From positions 1 through 48,926 of the forward strand of contig JAIBAJ010000014.1 of NCBI GenBank assembly GCA_019695265.1: a stretch of DNA of 48,926 nt. Reading direction: 5' to 3'. Below the pieces are notes generated by a model that ran no database searches, was not told the DNA's origin, and saw only the letters and a list, made by a program, of their open reading frames with translations. Shown one piece after another: positions 15,491 to 24,607 of the stretch; the first letter of the stretch is position 1; each line of letters opens with the position of its first letter. Source of the DNA: Bacteroidia bacterium. Its GTDB lineage: Bacteria; Bacteroidota; Bacteroidia; JAIBAJ01. The position numbers and the translations under genes are program-made.

Positions 15491-16549
15491 ATGAACAAAC
15501 TTTTTACCTTACTAGTAGTTACTCTTTTTGCATTGTCAAGCTGCAAAAGAGACGATTCAAATAATAACCAAAACAAGCCTGATCCAAATGAACCAACTAC
15601 TGATAGTATTTTTGGATTTGGAATATTAAATAAAGTCAAAGGTATTTGGAATGGGCCGGTAACATCCAGCACAGCACTTGGCGGATATCCAGAATGGATT
15701 GTTGATTTCAGACCAATTTCAGCTACTCAAATCTCTGCTAAAAATGAACTTGATACCTTAAACGATATTCACATGTCGTTTTTTGTGGCTTTTTACAACA
15801 ATGAATACAAAATGTGTTTTAGAAACGGAGGTTCCTTCAATGGAATGACCAGGGTTTCTTATTTCTTGGCTGACAGCGTTTCTGAAACAGGATTACAATC
15901 CTACTATCGCTTTTCAGAAATTATTAAAGGGAAACTACGCGCATTTACTGAAGTTATCCGAAAACAAGACAGTTTGATTATTCTTTCCTATACCAACAAA
16001 TCGAATTCCCTATCTCAACCGGTGATGCACATGGCATGGAGGGCCAAATTACAGGATACCACTTCGGCACAAGAAGCCTCTACTCATTTTAATTTCCCTC
16101 AACATGCAGTAGGAAAAAACTTAAGTCAAAGCTTCCAAGGCCTAAATGAATCTATTTACTATAACACAACAGATGAACCTTATAATGAAGAAAGCCAACC
16201 TTATTTAGGAAAATCAACAGTGTCATATTCTTTTAGCCCGAATTTAACCCCAATTGCATCCAAAAAAGTTTTTATACTATTAACTACACAACCTTTAATT
16301 TCAGGATTCAGTCTGAATTATGGAAACTTAAAATTTAGGTCTCGATATGTAATCCTGAACTCCAACAATCATTCCTACGCCTTCAATTATATGCATCCTG
16401 GAACTTACTATGCCTATGGCTTATATGACACTGATGGTAGCATGGGCTTCTCCAGTGGAGATTGGGTAAGTACCACCAACACTCCTATTTCCTTAACAGA
16501 CAAAGGAGTTTCTACTGCTACTTTGCAAATTAATTTTGCAATTCCTTAA
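15491..16549 (+). CDS. Lipoprotein of unknown function
   Basis: A 352-residue protein. I place the start at the ATG at 15491 because it gives a clean lipoprotein signal, MNKLFTLLVVTLFALSSCK (lipid Cys at residue 18); the longer frame from 15455 adds 12 residues that would hide it. An Asn/Asp/Pro-rich linker (about 20-40) is followed by a beta-rich body with no motif I recognise, for example GFGILNKVKGIWNGPV and YMHPGTYYAYGLYDTDGS near the C-terminus. It probably faces the periplasm or surface. It is downstream of, and likely co-transcribed with, the histidine kinase. Its stop and that of the convergent RelA/SpoT gene share the bases TTAA. Confidence 0.75.
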   Translation: MNKLFTLLVVTLFALSSCKRDDSNNNQNKPDPNEPTTDSIFGFGILNKVKGIWNGPVTSSTALGGYPEWIVDFRPISATQISAKNELDTLNDIHMSFFVAFYNNEYKMCFRNGGSFNGMTRVSYFLADSVSETGLQSYYRFSEIIKGKLRAFTEVIRKQDSLIILSYTNKSNSLSQPVMHMAWRAKLQDTTSAQEASTHFNFPQHAVGKNLSQSFQGLNESIYYNTTDEPYNEESQPYLGKSTVSYSFSPNLTPIASKKVFILLTTQPLISGFSLNYGNLKFRSRYVILNSNNHSYAFNYMHPGTYYAYGLYDTDGSMGFSSGDWVSTTNTPISLTDKGVSTATLQINFAIP

Positions 16550-18816
16550 GATTTATCAAAACGGAAAACATTCTGAACACCTCTCACTTTCCTTAAGTTA
16601 TTGATTAAAGTAGTAAGGTGATTTGTGTCCTGTACATAAACTTGAATAGACCCTTCAAAAACCCCATCATTACTGTCGAAACTAATACTTCTCATATTAA
16701 CCAAATGGTCGCTTGATATAACCTTGGTAATGTTATTTACTATTCCAACATCATCAAACCCAGTGACTTTTAATCCGGCCAAAAATGATAATGCCTCTTT
16801 GCTCGTCCATTTAGCTTTTACAACCCTATATGCGTAGTTGCTCATCATTTGTACCGCATTGGGGCAATTTACCCTATGAATTTTTATCCCTTCATTTATC
16901 GTAATGAAACCAAAAACATCGTCACCAGGAATTGGGTTACAACAATTGGCAAGTTTGTAATCTAATGTTTGTTGATCTTCTCCTATAACCAAGGTATCTG
17001 ATTTCCCCCGAACTGTGGTAACAATGTTTTCTAAATTCTGTTTGGATTGACCCTCGGAAGATGTTTTGGAAGGCAAAAGCCTTTCCCTCAACATAGTATA
17101 CCAATTCTTTTTCTCCGAATTTTTTAAAAATTCAACGACTTGCCTGATATCAAATGCATTGGTTGCAATTTTATAATAAAACTCCAATGCATTATCAAAC
17201 TTAAAATACGTAATTGTTTTATTTACCGCATTGCCATCCCACGTAACTTTTAGAGCTTTCAACTTCCTTTCAACTATTTCTCGGCCTTGCTCACTTACTA
17301 ATCGTTTTTCTTCTTTCAAGGCCATTTTAATTCGGCTCTTGGCTTTACCTGTAACCACAAAATTTAGCCAATCTTCTTTGGGCTTTTGTTTCCCACTTGT
17401 CAGCACTTCAACCTGGTCGCCACTTTTAAGCTTATGGCTCAGAGGAACTAATTTGTTATTAACCTTTGCACCAATACATCTTGAACCTACATCAGAATGG
17501 ATGTCAAAGGCGAAATCCAGTGAAGTTGAACCGGAAGGCAATGTTTTGAGCTCTCCTTTCGGGGTAAAAACAAAAATCTCCTCAGTAAATAGATTCAACT
17601 TAAAATCATCCACAAAATCTAAGGCATTGGTTTCTTGATTTTCCAACATTTCTCTGATTTTGGTTAACCAATCATCAATGTGATTTTCTGCGCTATTCTG
17701 GTCTTTATATTTCCAGTGAGCTGCTACACCCTTTTCTGCAATTTCATCCATGCGCTTGGTTCGAATTTGAACCTCCACCCATTGGCCGGTATTGGACATT
17801 ACTGTTGTATGCAGCGATTCATATCCATTGGCCCTAGGTGTTGAAATCCAATCCCTTAAACGCTCCGGACTTGGTTTATAAAAATCCGTAACAACCGAAT
17901 ATACTCGCCAGCAATCGGCCTTTTCTTTTTCAAAAGGAGTATCTACTATAATTCGGATGGCAAACAAATCAAATACCTCTTCAAAAGGAATCGCCTGCTT
18001 TTTCATCTTTTTATAGATGGAAAAAATTGATTTGGTGCGTCCTTTTATGTCAAAATGAAAACCTTGTTCGGTTAATGAATGAATAATAGGAAAACTAAAT
18101 TTATTAATAAACCTATTTCGCTCCTTTTGCGATTCTTTTAATTTTTCAACGATATCCTTATATAGCTCAGGCTCGGTGTAACTTAAACTTAAGTCTTCCA
18201 ATTCCGTTTTTATGGAATACAACCCTAACCGATGGGCAAGTGGAGCATATAAGTAAAGGGTTTCAGAAGCAATTTTCAACTGAGACTTAGGACTCATTGC
18301 TCCCAGTGTTCTCATATTGTGAAGCCGATCTGCAATTTTTATAAGAATAACTCTTACATCCTCGGCCATGGTTAAAAGTATCTTTCTGAAATTCTCCGCC
18401 TGGATACTTACATTAGACTGATCTATAACTCCTGAAATCTTGGTTAAGCCATCAATAATTTGTGCCACTTTAGGACCAAATAGCCGTCCCATATCCTCCA
18501 ATGTCATTTCCGTATCCTCTACCACATCATGTAACAATGCACATACAATCGCTGTGGTTCCTAACCCAATTTCTTCTGCGACAATTTGAGCAACGGCAAT
18601 TGGATGAAATATATATGGCTCGCCTGATTTTCTTCTAACATCCTTATGAGCCTCCAGGGCAACGTCAAACGCCTTCCTGATCAAGGCCTTATCTTCTTTC
18701 GTATGGGATCTTTTAGCTGATTTAACAAGCAATTTATATCGCTTGAGGATTTCCCTCTTCTCAGCTTCAATATCAATAACAGGTTCGGTTAATTTGGGGC
18801 TATTAGTCTCTGACAT
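16546..18816 (-). CDS. Bifunctional (p)ppGpp synthetase/hydrolase (RelA/SpoT family)
   Basis: A 756-residue Rel protein. The HD hydrolase domain (about 45-200) contains FHPIAVAQIV and ALLHDVVEDTEM with the metal-binding His96-Asp97 and an intact E-D pair. The synthetase domain (about 240-370) has KGRTKSIFSIYKKM, FDLFAIRIIV and RANGYESLHTTV. TGS (about 410-470, EIFVFTPKGELKTLPSGST), a helical region and a C-terminal ACT domain (about 680-756) follow. Both catalytic halves look intact, so it should make and degrade the alarmone. It lies 22 bases after the PHP phosphatase gene and is probably co-transcribed. Its stop overlaps that of the convergent lipoprotein gene. Confidence 0.95.
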   Translation of the reverse strand: MSETNSPKLTEPVIDIEAEKREILKRYKLLVKSAKRSHTKEDKALIRKAFDVALEAHKDVRRKSGEPYIFHPIAVAQIVAEEIGLGTTAIVCALLHDVVEDTEMTLEDMGRLFGPKVAQIIDGLTKISGVIDQSNVSIQAENFRKILLTMAEDVRVILIKIADRLHNMRTLGAMSPKSQLKIASETLYLYAPLAHRLGLYSIKTELEDLSLSYTEPELYKDIVEKLKESQKERNRFINKFSFPIIHSLTEQGFHFDIKGRTKSIFSIYKKMKKQAIPFEEVFDLFAIRIIVDTPFEKEKADCWRVYSVVTDFYKPSPERLRDWISTPRANGYESLHTTVMSNTGQWVEVQIRTKRMDEIAEKGVAAHWKYKDQNSAENHIDDWLTKIREMLENQETNALDFVDDFKLNLFTEEIFVFTPKGELKTLPSGSTSLDFAFDIHSDVGSRCIGAKVNNKLVPLSHKLKSGDQVEVLTSGKQKPKEDWLNFVVTGKAKSRIKMALKEEKRLVSEQGREIVERKLKALKVTWDGNAVNKTITYFKFDNALEFYYKIATNAFDIRQVVEFLKNSEKKNWYTMLRERLLPSKTSSEGQSKQNLENIVTTVRGKSDTLVIGEDQQTLDYKLANCCNPIPGDDVFGFITINEGIKIHRVNCPNAVQMMSNYAYRVVKAKWTSKEALSFLAGLKVTGFDDVGIVNNITKVISSDHLVNMRSISFDSNDGVFEGSIQVYVQDTNHLTTLINNLRKVRGVQNVFRFDKS

Positions 18817-18838
18817 TCCTCACAAAATTAGACAGAAA

Positions 18839-19693
18839 TCAAATAGATTGTGGACTCCATTTATTTTCCAACAAATGCCAAGTTTCTTTTATGCCTGCCT
18901 GAATAAGGAATTCAGATGCTAAATCGTATGAACCTACTATCTCATTTGGATGATGCCCATCTGAATTCAAAACCACCGGAATTCCTAATCGTTTAATCTC
19001 TTTTAATATCCATAAACTAGGATATGGTTCCAGGGTCTTCTTCTTATAAATCCCTCTGGTATTTACCTCTACCATCACATCCTGCCGACTAACTAAATCC
19101 AATGTATCCATTACCAAACTTCGATACCAAGAATCATCTTCCTGAAAATATGGATAAACAGAGTTGTGCATTTTTATCTTATCCATATGCCCTAAAATGA
19201 TTGGCTTATCTTCCAATATCATTCGTTTGGTAAGCGTGTAATAAGCTTCAACTGCCAACTTGATATTATTCCCAAATAACTTGGCCAATCCTCGCTTAAA
19301 AACTTCATGAGAGCCATCAATTTCCCAAGGAACATTGGGTTCTTCAAAATTCACAAAATGAATTGACCCAACTGTATAGTCCAAATTCAACTCCTTAATC
19401 CACTCTCTTGAAACACCCATTTCATCCGGTATATAATCTACCTCCATTCCGCAATACAACTGAATCTGCCCCTCGTACTTTTGCTTTAATTCTGCTATTT
19501 CCTTACAATACTCCTTTCTTTTTTCCATATTCATGCACCATTTTACTATCGGATATGGAATTGGTGCATGAGATGAAAATCCATAGGCAGACAATCCCAG
19601 CTCTAGAGCCTTTAATACGTAGACTTCGGGAGCATCCGTCCCATCACAATAATGCGTATGACTGTGGTAATTGCTTAATATCATGGAAAACAA
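18839..19693 (-). CDS. PHP-domain phosphatase, histidinol-phosphatase type
   Basis: A 284-residue PHP-fold phosphoesterase. Motifs are NYHSHTHYCDG near residue 8 (first metal His pair and Asp), GMEVDYIPDE near 82-91, DYTVGSIHFVN near 105, ILGHMDKIKMHN near 166, MVEVNTRGIYKK near 207 and VVLNSDGHHPNEI near 240. This is the layout of HisJ/HisK-type histidinol-phosphatases, which release phosphate from L-histidinol phosphate in histidine synthesis. No other his gene is nearby, so the substrate could differ. Translation may begin at Met1 or Met4 (19684). It is divergent from glmM and precedes the RelA/SpoT gene by 22 bases. Confidence 0.85.
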   Translation of the reverse strand: MFSMILSNYHSHTHYCDGTDAPEVYVLKALELGLSAYGFSSHAPIPYPIVKWCMNMEKRKEYCKEIAELKQKYEGQIQLYCGMEVDYIPDEMGVSREWIKELNLDYTVGSIHFVNFEEPNVPWEIDGSHEVFKRGLAKLFGNNIKLAVEAYYTLTKRMILEDKPIILGHMDKIKMHNSVYPYFQEDDSWYRSLVMDTLDLVSRQDVMVEVNTRGIYKKKTLEPYPSLWILKEIKRLGIPVVLNSDGHHPNEIVGSYDLASEFLIQAGIKETWHLLENKWSPQSI

Positions 19694-19775
19694 AGGTCGT
19701 GCATTTTTTCCTTATCCTGTTTACTCATAGTTCATAATTGCAAAAAACTCCATTCTGTTCGTTTCTCTAAACCTT

Positions 19776-19783
19776 TACATTTG
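19776..19783 (+). promoter_or_regulatory. -7 promoter element of glmM
   Basis: TACATTTG is an exact TAnnTTTG match 30 bases upstream of the ATG at 19814. It overlaps the in-frame TTG at 19781, which argues against that codon as the start. Confidence 0.5.
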
Positions 19784-19813
19784 CATCCCCACATTTTAAA
19801 TATATTCAATTCA

Positions 19814-21205
19814 ATGGCATTAATTAAATCCATTTCAGGCATCCGTGGAACTATAGGCGGAAAACCAGACCAAGGACTTACACCATTAGATGTTGTTAAA
19901 TTCACCTCTGCATTTGGCACCTGGATTAAAAACAGATCAAACTCCCCCAACGTAAAAATTGTTGTTGGACGAGATGCTAGAATCTCTGGTTCCATGGTGG
20001 AAGGTTTGGTAAATTCAACCTTAATTGGCTTAGGAATTGATGTACTTAATTTAGGCCTTTCAACCACCCCAACCGTGGAAGTTGCTGTTCCTCAAGAAAA
20101 GGCTCAGGGTGGGATAATTTTAACTGCAAGTCATAACCCCAAACAATGGAATGCACTGAAATTGCTCAATGAAAAAGGAGAATTTATTTCTGAAGAAGAT
20201 GGAAAAGATGTGTTAAACATTGCCACCCAAGAAGATTTTAACTATGCCGACGTCAACAACCTTGGTCAACTAAGTTCTGACAATTCCTACATCCAAAAAC
20301 ACATTGATAAAATTTTAGCTTTACCCTTGGTGGATGTAGAAGCTATCCGCGCAAAAAACTTCAAAGTGGTTATCGATTGTGTAAATTCAACCGGTGGACT
20401 TGCCTTACCTCCATTATTGAAAGCATTAGGAGTAAACCAAGTAACAGAATTGTTTACTGAACCCAATGGTTTATTTCCACATAACCCGGAACCATTGCCT
20501 GAAAATCTTACAGAAATTTCCCAAATGGTTACCAAAGAGAATGCCCATTTAGGAATCGTTGTTGACCCGGATGTGGATCGCCTTGCCTTGGTTTGCGAAA
20601 ATGGAGAAATGTTTGGAGAAGAATACACCCTTGTTGCAGTTGCAGATTACGTTTTAAATAACCAGGTAGGAAACACGGTTTCTAACTTATCTTCTACCAG
20701 AGCGCTTAGAGATGTTACTGAAAAAGCAGGAGGAAAGTACCAAGCGTCTGCCGTTGGAGAGGTAAATGTGGTTAATTTAATGAAGGAAACAAATGCCATT
20801 ATTGGTGGTGAAGGTAATGGTGGAATTATTTACCCGGAATTGCATTATGGAAGAGATGCCATGGTTGGAATAGCTCTTTTTCTTTCCCATTTAGCAAAAT
20901 CTGGCAAATCAACCTCCGGTCTTCGCAATTCCTACCCGGACTACTTTATTTCCAAAAACAAAATTGAACTAACTCCGGATATCGATGTTGATAAAGTTTT
21001 GGCTGCCATACAAAACAAATACAAAGAACAGCCTCATAGCACAATCGATGGTGTTAAAATAGAATTCGACAAGGAATGGGTACACTTGAGAAAATCAAAT
21101 ACCGAACCAATTATTAGAATCTATTCCGAAAGCCAAAATGAAACCACCGCTCGAAATTTGGCCGAAAAAATCATTAACGATATTAAAGAAGTAATTAATA
21201 GCTAA
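19814..21205 (+). CDS. glmM: Phosphoglucosamine mutase (phosphohexomutase family)
   Basis: A 463-residue alpha-D-phosphohexomutase beginning MALIKSISGIRGTIGG. The active-site loop ILTASHNPKQWNALK carries the phospho-Ser (about residue 106). The metal loop is DPDVDRLALV (about 250-260), the sugar-binding loop GGEGNGGI (about 335) and the phosphate-binding loop RKSNTEPIIRIYSES (about 425). In this lineage the family converts glucosamine-6-phosphate to glucosamine-1-phosphate, the step before UDP-GlcNAc; phosphomannomutase activity is also possible. The ATG at 19814 is preferred because the upstream in-frame TTG lies inside the -7 element. It is single-gene and divergent from the PHP phosphatase. 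Confidence 0.9.
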   Translation: MALIKSISGIRGTIGGKPDQGLTPLDVVKFTSAFGTWIKNRSNSPNVKIVVGRDARISGSMVEGLVNSTLIGLGIDVLNLGLSTTPTVEVAVPQEKAQGGIILTASHNPKQWNALKLLNEKGEFISEEDGKDVLNIATQEDFNYADVNNLGQLSSDNSYIQKHIDKILALPLVDVEAIRAKNFKVVIDCVNSTGGLALPPLLKALGVNQVTELFTEPNGLFPHNPEPLPENLTEISQMVTKENAHLGIVVDPDVDRLALVCENGEMFGEEYTLVAVADYVLNNQVGNTVSNLSSTRALRDVTEKAGGKYQASAVGEVNVVNLMKETNAIIGGEGNGGIIYPELHYGRDAMVGIALFLSHLAKSGKSTSGLRNSYPDYFISKNKIELTPDIDVDKVLAAIQNKYKEQPHSTIDGVKIEFDKEWVHLRKSNTEPIIRIYSESQNETTARNLAEKIINDIKEVINS

Positions 21206-21267
21206 TTTTATTAGCCTAGTTTCGGTTTAATGAGGAAATAGTTTATTTTCGTTGCGATCAATATCCA

Positions 21268-23709
21268 ATGAAAAAAATCCTACTTTCTCTTCCTATTCTT
21301 TTCTCCGCATTTTTGGTAAACGCCCAAAATTTGGTCGTTAACCCCAGTTTTGAATTAACCTCCAGCAATTGCTCTAACCTAGGTGGTGAAGGGTTTGGAA
21401 CCGACTTGCTGGATTGGGATAATGCCAATTCCAATGCACCGGGCGACTCCTGTTCCTCTCCTGATCTATTTGCCCCCTGCAATACCCTGCCTTTTATTGG
21501 TGGACCTGCCCCAACCAATATGCCTTTCTCTGTACTCGGCTACCAATACTCCAGAACAGGAAACCATCATGCAGGAATTATTACATACGCACCGGGTTTA
21601 GCTACAGGTTGCACCGCCGTAGGAAACGACGATTACCGGGAATATATTCAAGGCCATACTTCCACCTCCTTAACAGCCGGACAAACCTATTGCGTATCCA
21701 TGTATGTGAGCTTGGGTAACAGCGTTATTTGGGCTACCAACAACATTGGAATTCGCTTCTTCAACAATGCTTATTACCGAGATGCATGTGTGGCCGGTTC
21801 TGCTTTAAACTTTACTCCTCATTTAAACTACGATTGTGAACCTATCACAGATACCGCTTCTTGGGTACGTCTGCAATGGAATTATACTGCAACCGGAGGT
21901 GAACGCTATTTTATCATTGGCAACTTTTTCAGCAATGGAAACACACAAGTGGGTTGCAACAATAGCAGTGCAACTACCAATCCTTACGCCTACTATTACA
22001 TTGACGATGTGAGTATTGTCCCTACGCCTTGTTGTGCAGCCGATATCGTTGCTGTTGAACCAATGTGCGCAACCGACAACCCCATCACTCTTACGGCAAT
22101 TCCCGCTACAGGAGCTGATTGTAACCCAACTGTTACCGGAACATGGTCCGGACCCGGTATCACTGACCCTAGCGCAGGAATCTTTTCCCCTGGAGTTGCC
22201 GGACAAGGAATTCACACCATAACCTATACCTTAAGTTGCGGCGCCACCGAAACTACCACCATCACTGTTAGTAATTGTTTAACCCTTTCTGTTTGCCGCG
22301 AAACCAATGGAAACCTAACTGTTTCAGGAGGTGTAGCACCATACCAATGGCAAGCAGATTCAACATATACCGATTGCAGCAATTGCCTGCTTGGACAATG
22401 TTTCCCGGGATTTTGTGATGGAGTACAAGTAACCGTTTGGAATACCTACCTCACCGGTACTACTGCGCCAACACCCGCCTCCTTCCCTATCCGCATTAAT
22501 GATAATCTTGGAAATACAGTTACCTTACTCTCTTCCATAGGGCTGCCAAACTGCTCCGCATGTAACCTTTCTATTGTTCCTCAAGTAAATTCGGCAAGCT
22601 GTGGACAAACAAACGGACAAGCAAGTATTACCGTAGCAGGAGGATCAGGGAACTACACCTATCATTGGAGCAATGGTAGTACAACAGCCACCATTTCCAA
22701 TGTTGCCGCCGGGGCCTATTTCATAACAGTTAACGACGACCAAGGCTGTTTCCTTAATGACACTGTAATTGTTTCTCAAAATTCTAGCATCAATTCTATT
22801 ATTACAGGTAACAGTGTGGTTTGCGGAAACCCTAACTCCGGAAGTATCAACCTTACTGTTACGGGTGGAACCCCTCCTTATTCATTTAGTTGGTCTAATG
22901 GCGCAACAACCGAAGATTTAAACAATGTTGGCGGAGGCAATTATCTCGTTACCATTACTGACAATACCGGTTGTATTAATACCAATTCCTACACCGTACA
23001 ATCTCCTAACGCATTTTCCTTATCTACTACCATTGAAAACGAATCCTGCGACGAATTAAACGATGGCTCCATCGACCTTCAAATTACCGGCGGATCGGCC
23101 CCTTTTACATACAGTTGGAACAACGGTGCCACTACCCAAGATTTAACCAACTTAAGTCCGGGAAACTATACTGTTTTAGTTACAGATAACTCAGGCTGTA
23201 CAAATACCGAAACCTACACCGTTAATGCAGCACCGTATGTTCCAATTACTGTTACTCAAGTTGGAAATCTTCTAACAGCTTCCAGTGCATCTAATTATCA
23301 ATGGTATCTCAATGGAACTGCTATTCCGGGAGCCAATAGTCAAACATATTCTATAACCGAAAATGGCGTTTATTACGTCGAAACAATTATTGGAGGTTGT
23401 AAACACCGCTCTGCCAACCTGGAATTAACCTACAGCAGTATTCAAGATCTGGATGCAATTCGCGCCTTTGTAGTTTATCCCAATCCGGCTAACCAAACTA
23501 TTCAAATTGGTGTAAAACTTAAAAACAGCAGCGATTTTAGCCTGGAACTTAAAAATGTGCTTGGACAATCGCTCTGGATCTTGAACCAAAACAATCAAAA
23601 CCTTTTTGAAACAGAAGTAGACATTCAAACTATTCCCAATGGAGTTTATTTCCTCGAACTAAAAGGTTTGAATTTCCAAAAAAGCATTCAGGTGGTAGCC
23701 ATCCACTAA
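21268..23709 (+). CDS. Large secreted SprB-repeat protein with T9SS sorting domain
   Basis: An 813-residue secreted protein. Signal peptide at 1-19 (FSAFLVNAQ). The first 250 residues begin NLVVNPSFELTSSNC and form a Cys-containing beta-sandwich-like domain ending YYIDDVSIVP, similar in shape to galactose-binding-like domains. Then comes an Ig/PKD-like segment, and from about 437 to 655 three SprB-type repeats of about 70 residues with the shared phrase YSWSNGATTEDLNNV-like, G-x-Y-x-V-x-I-T-D-x-x-G-C. The last 85 residues (VVYPNPANQTIQIG to the end) are a type A T9SS sorting domain. It would cross the outer membrane through the T9SS and stay on or leave the surface. Adhesion is the usual role of such proteins; that is inferred. 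A terminator follows. Confidence 0.88.
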   Translation: MKKILLSLPILFSAFLVNAQNLVVNPSFELTSSNCSNLGGEGFGTDLLDWDNANSNAPGDSCSSPDLFAPCNTLPFIGGPAPTNMPFSVLGYQYSRTGNHHAGIITYAPGLATGCTAVGNDDYREYIQGHTSTSLTAGQTYCVSMYVSLGNSVIWATNNIGIRFFNNAYYRDACVAGSALNFTPHLNYDCEPITDTASWVRLQWNYTATGGERYFIIGNFFSNGNTQVGCNNSSATTNPYAYYYIDDVSIVPTPCCAADIVAVEPMCATDNPITLTAIPATGADCNPTVTGTWSGPGITDPSAGIFSPGVAGQGIHTITYTLSCGATETTTITVSNCLTLSVCRETNGNLTVSGGVAPYQWQADSTYTDCSNCLLGQCFPGFCDGVQVTVWNTYLTGTTAPTPASFPIRINDNLGNTVTLLSSIGLPNCSACNLSIVPQVNSASCGQTNGQASITVAGGSGNYTYHWSNGSTTATISNVAAGAYFITVNDDQGCFLNDTVIVSQNSSINSIITGNSVVCGNPNSGSINLTVTGGTPPYSFSWSNGATTEDLNNVGGGNYLVTITDNTGCINTNSYTVQSPNAFSLSTTIENESCDELNDGSIDLQITGGSAPFTYSWNNGATTQDLTNLSPGNYTVLVTDNSGCTNTETYTVNAAPYVPITVTQVGNLLTASSASNYQWYLNGTAIPGANSQTYSITENGVYYVETIIGGCKHRSANLELTYSSIQDLDAIRAFVVYPNPANQTIQIGVKLKNSSDFSLELKNVLGQSLWILNQNNQNLFETEVDIQTIPNGVYFLELKGLNFQKSIQVVAIH

Positions 23710-23728
23710 GAAAACTTTCTTGCATTGC

Positions 23729-23757
23729 AGGGCCGGTGATTTCATCGGCTCTTTTTG
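23729..23757 (+). terminator. Rho-independent terminator of the SprB-repeat gene
   Basis: AGGGCCGGTGA (23729-23739) pairs with TCATCGGCTCT (23742-23752) using two G-T wobbles, followed by TTTTGTTTC. It begins 20 bases after the stop codon. Confidence 0.7.
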
Positions 23758-23783
23758 TTTCTTGAAAGTTTTATTTATTCTTT

Positions 23784-23929
23784 GGCGGGCCCCTTTCCGC
23801 CCTGCCAAAATTTTACAGTAAATCATCCATCCTGCATGGGCGTTCAGGTCACGCTTTCGGCTGTAGTCCTCGGCCCACTTGGCTAGCGCCGCGTGGTCCT
23901 GTGGGCTACTTGCCTCTATCGTTGCCCGA
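23784..23929 (+). repeat. Family A structured repeat, copy 2
   Basis: Same block order as copy 1: GGCGGGCCCCTTTCCGCCC at the left, then GTTCAGGTCACGCT, CGGCTGTAGTCC, and CTATCGTTGCCCGA at the right. The central hairpin is GGCCCAC (23872-23878) with GTGGTCC (23893-23899). It faces copy 3 (24391-24542) as an inverted pair with the GGGCCC ends outermost. Confidence 0.8.
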
Positions 23930-24390
23930 ACCGAACCCCAATAGTCCGCATTCTTTACCAATAAAATGTTAAACCCAAACTAAGCAATAGAAGGATTCCA
24001 ATTCCGACCTACTCGATTTTATTGGATTTACCTCTACCGGAGTATTTCGGAAAGAAGTTGCTATTAATTTGGACAAACAAATTGATTTACAAACCCTTAA
24101 CTCGTTTAAGCTTTTCTAATGCGTATCTGGGTTAAAATCCAAAACATGCTATTGGTTTTATGAACTAGCAGGTACTATTGGAATAAACAGCTTTTGCATC
24201 GGATCCTGCCACAGCAATTTTCAATAAAGTTCTGGACTAATTCTCCAATTGCAATAGAACCATTTGATTGAGTAAGGTTACCCTGAAATAGCAATTAATC
24301 AACCCTATTCAGCCTTTAACATAAACTTGGCACAAACCCTTATGGAATTTGAATCTATCCGGTCGAAGAAAAACAGATTGGGCTTGCACC
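23930..24390. other. Non-coding spacer between inverted family A repeats
   Basis: About 460 bp enclosed by repeat copies 2 and 3. No gene, tRNA or clear regulatory motif is seen. Short open stretches end in stops in every frame. One frame gives a protein-like run ending KKLLLIWTNKLIYKPL, which may be the remnant of a decayed gene, but I cannot place it. Confidence 0.4.
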
Positions 24391-24542
24391 CCGGGCAACG
24401 ATTGAGTAAAGTAGCCCACAGTAACCCTGCGCCCGCCCCTTTTGGGGCGCAGGGTTACGAGGACTACTTACGAAAGCGTGACCTGAACGCCATGCATCAA
24501 ACCTGATTTTGCAATCTGTTCGTTGGCGTGAAGGGGCCCGCC
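24391..24542 (-). repeat. Family A structured repeat, copy 3 (reversed)
   Basis: Read on the minus strand: GGCGGGCCCCTTCACGCC at the outer end, then GTTCAGGTCACGCT, TAGTCCTCG, and CGTTGCCCGG at the inner end. The centre is replaced by a very strong hairpin, 14 bp perfect: GTAACCCTGCGCCC (24421-24434) with GGGCGCAGGGTTAC (24445-24458), loop of 10 bases. Confidence 0.8.
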
Positions 24543-24552
24543 AAATAATAAT

Positions 24553-24588
24553 TAAAAAAAAACGAGCCGATCTTTCAACCGACTCGTC
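24553..24588 (-). terminator. Rho-independent terminator of the PKD/dockerin-like protein gene
   Basis: On the minus strand ACGAGTCGGT pairs with ATCGGCTCGT (plus positions 24578-24587 and 24562-24571) using two wobbles, followed by a run of nine T. It starts about 20 bases after the stop of the gene at 24608-27358. Confidence 0.8.
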
Positions 24589-24607
24589 TATCCCAAAAAT
24601 ACAGCGC

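Noticed and set aside
19781-19813. Upstream TTG start for glmM
   Set aside because: It lies within the proposed -7 promoter element and adds residues with no family match.
23659-23961. Minus-strand open frame of about 100 residues through family A copy 2
   Set aside because: It reads through a repeat and the 3' end of the convergent gene, and the matching frame is broken in the other repeat copies.
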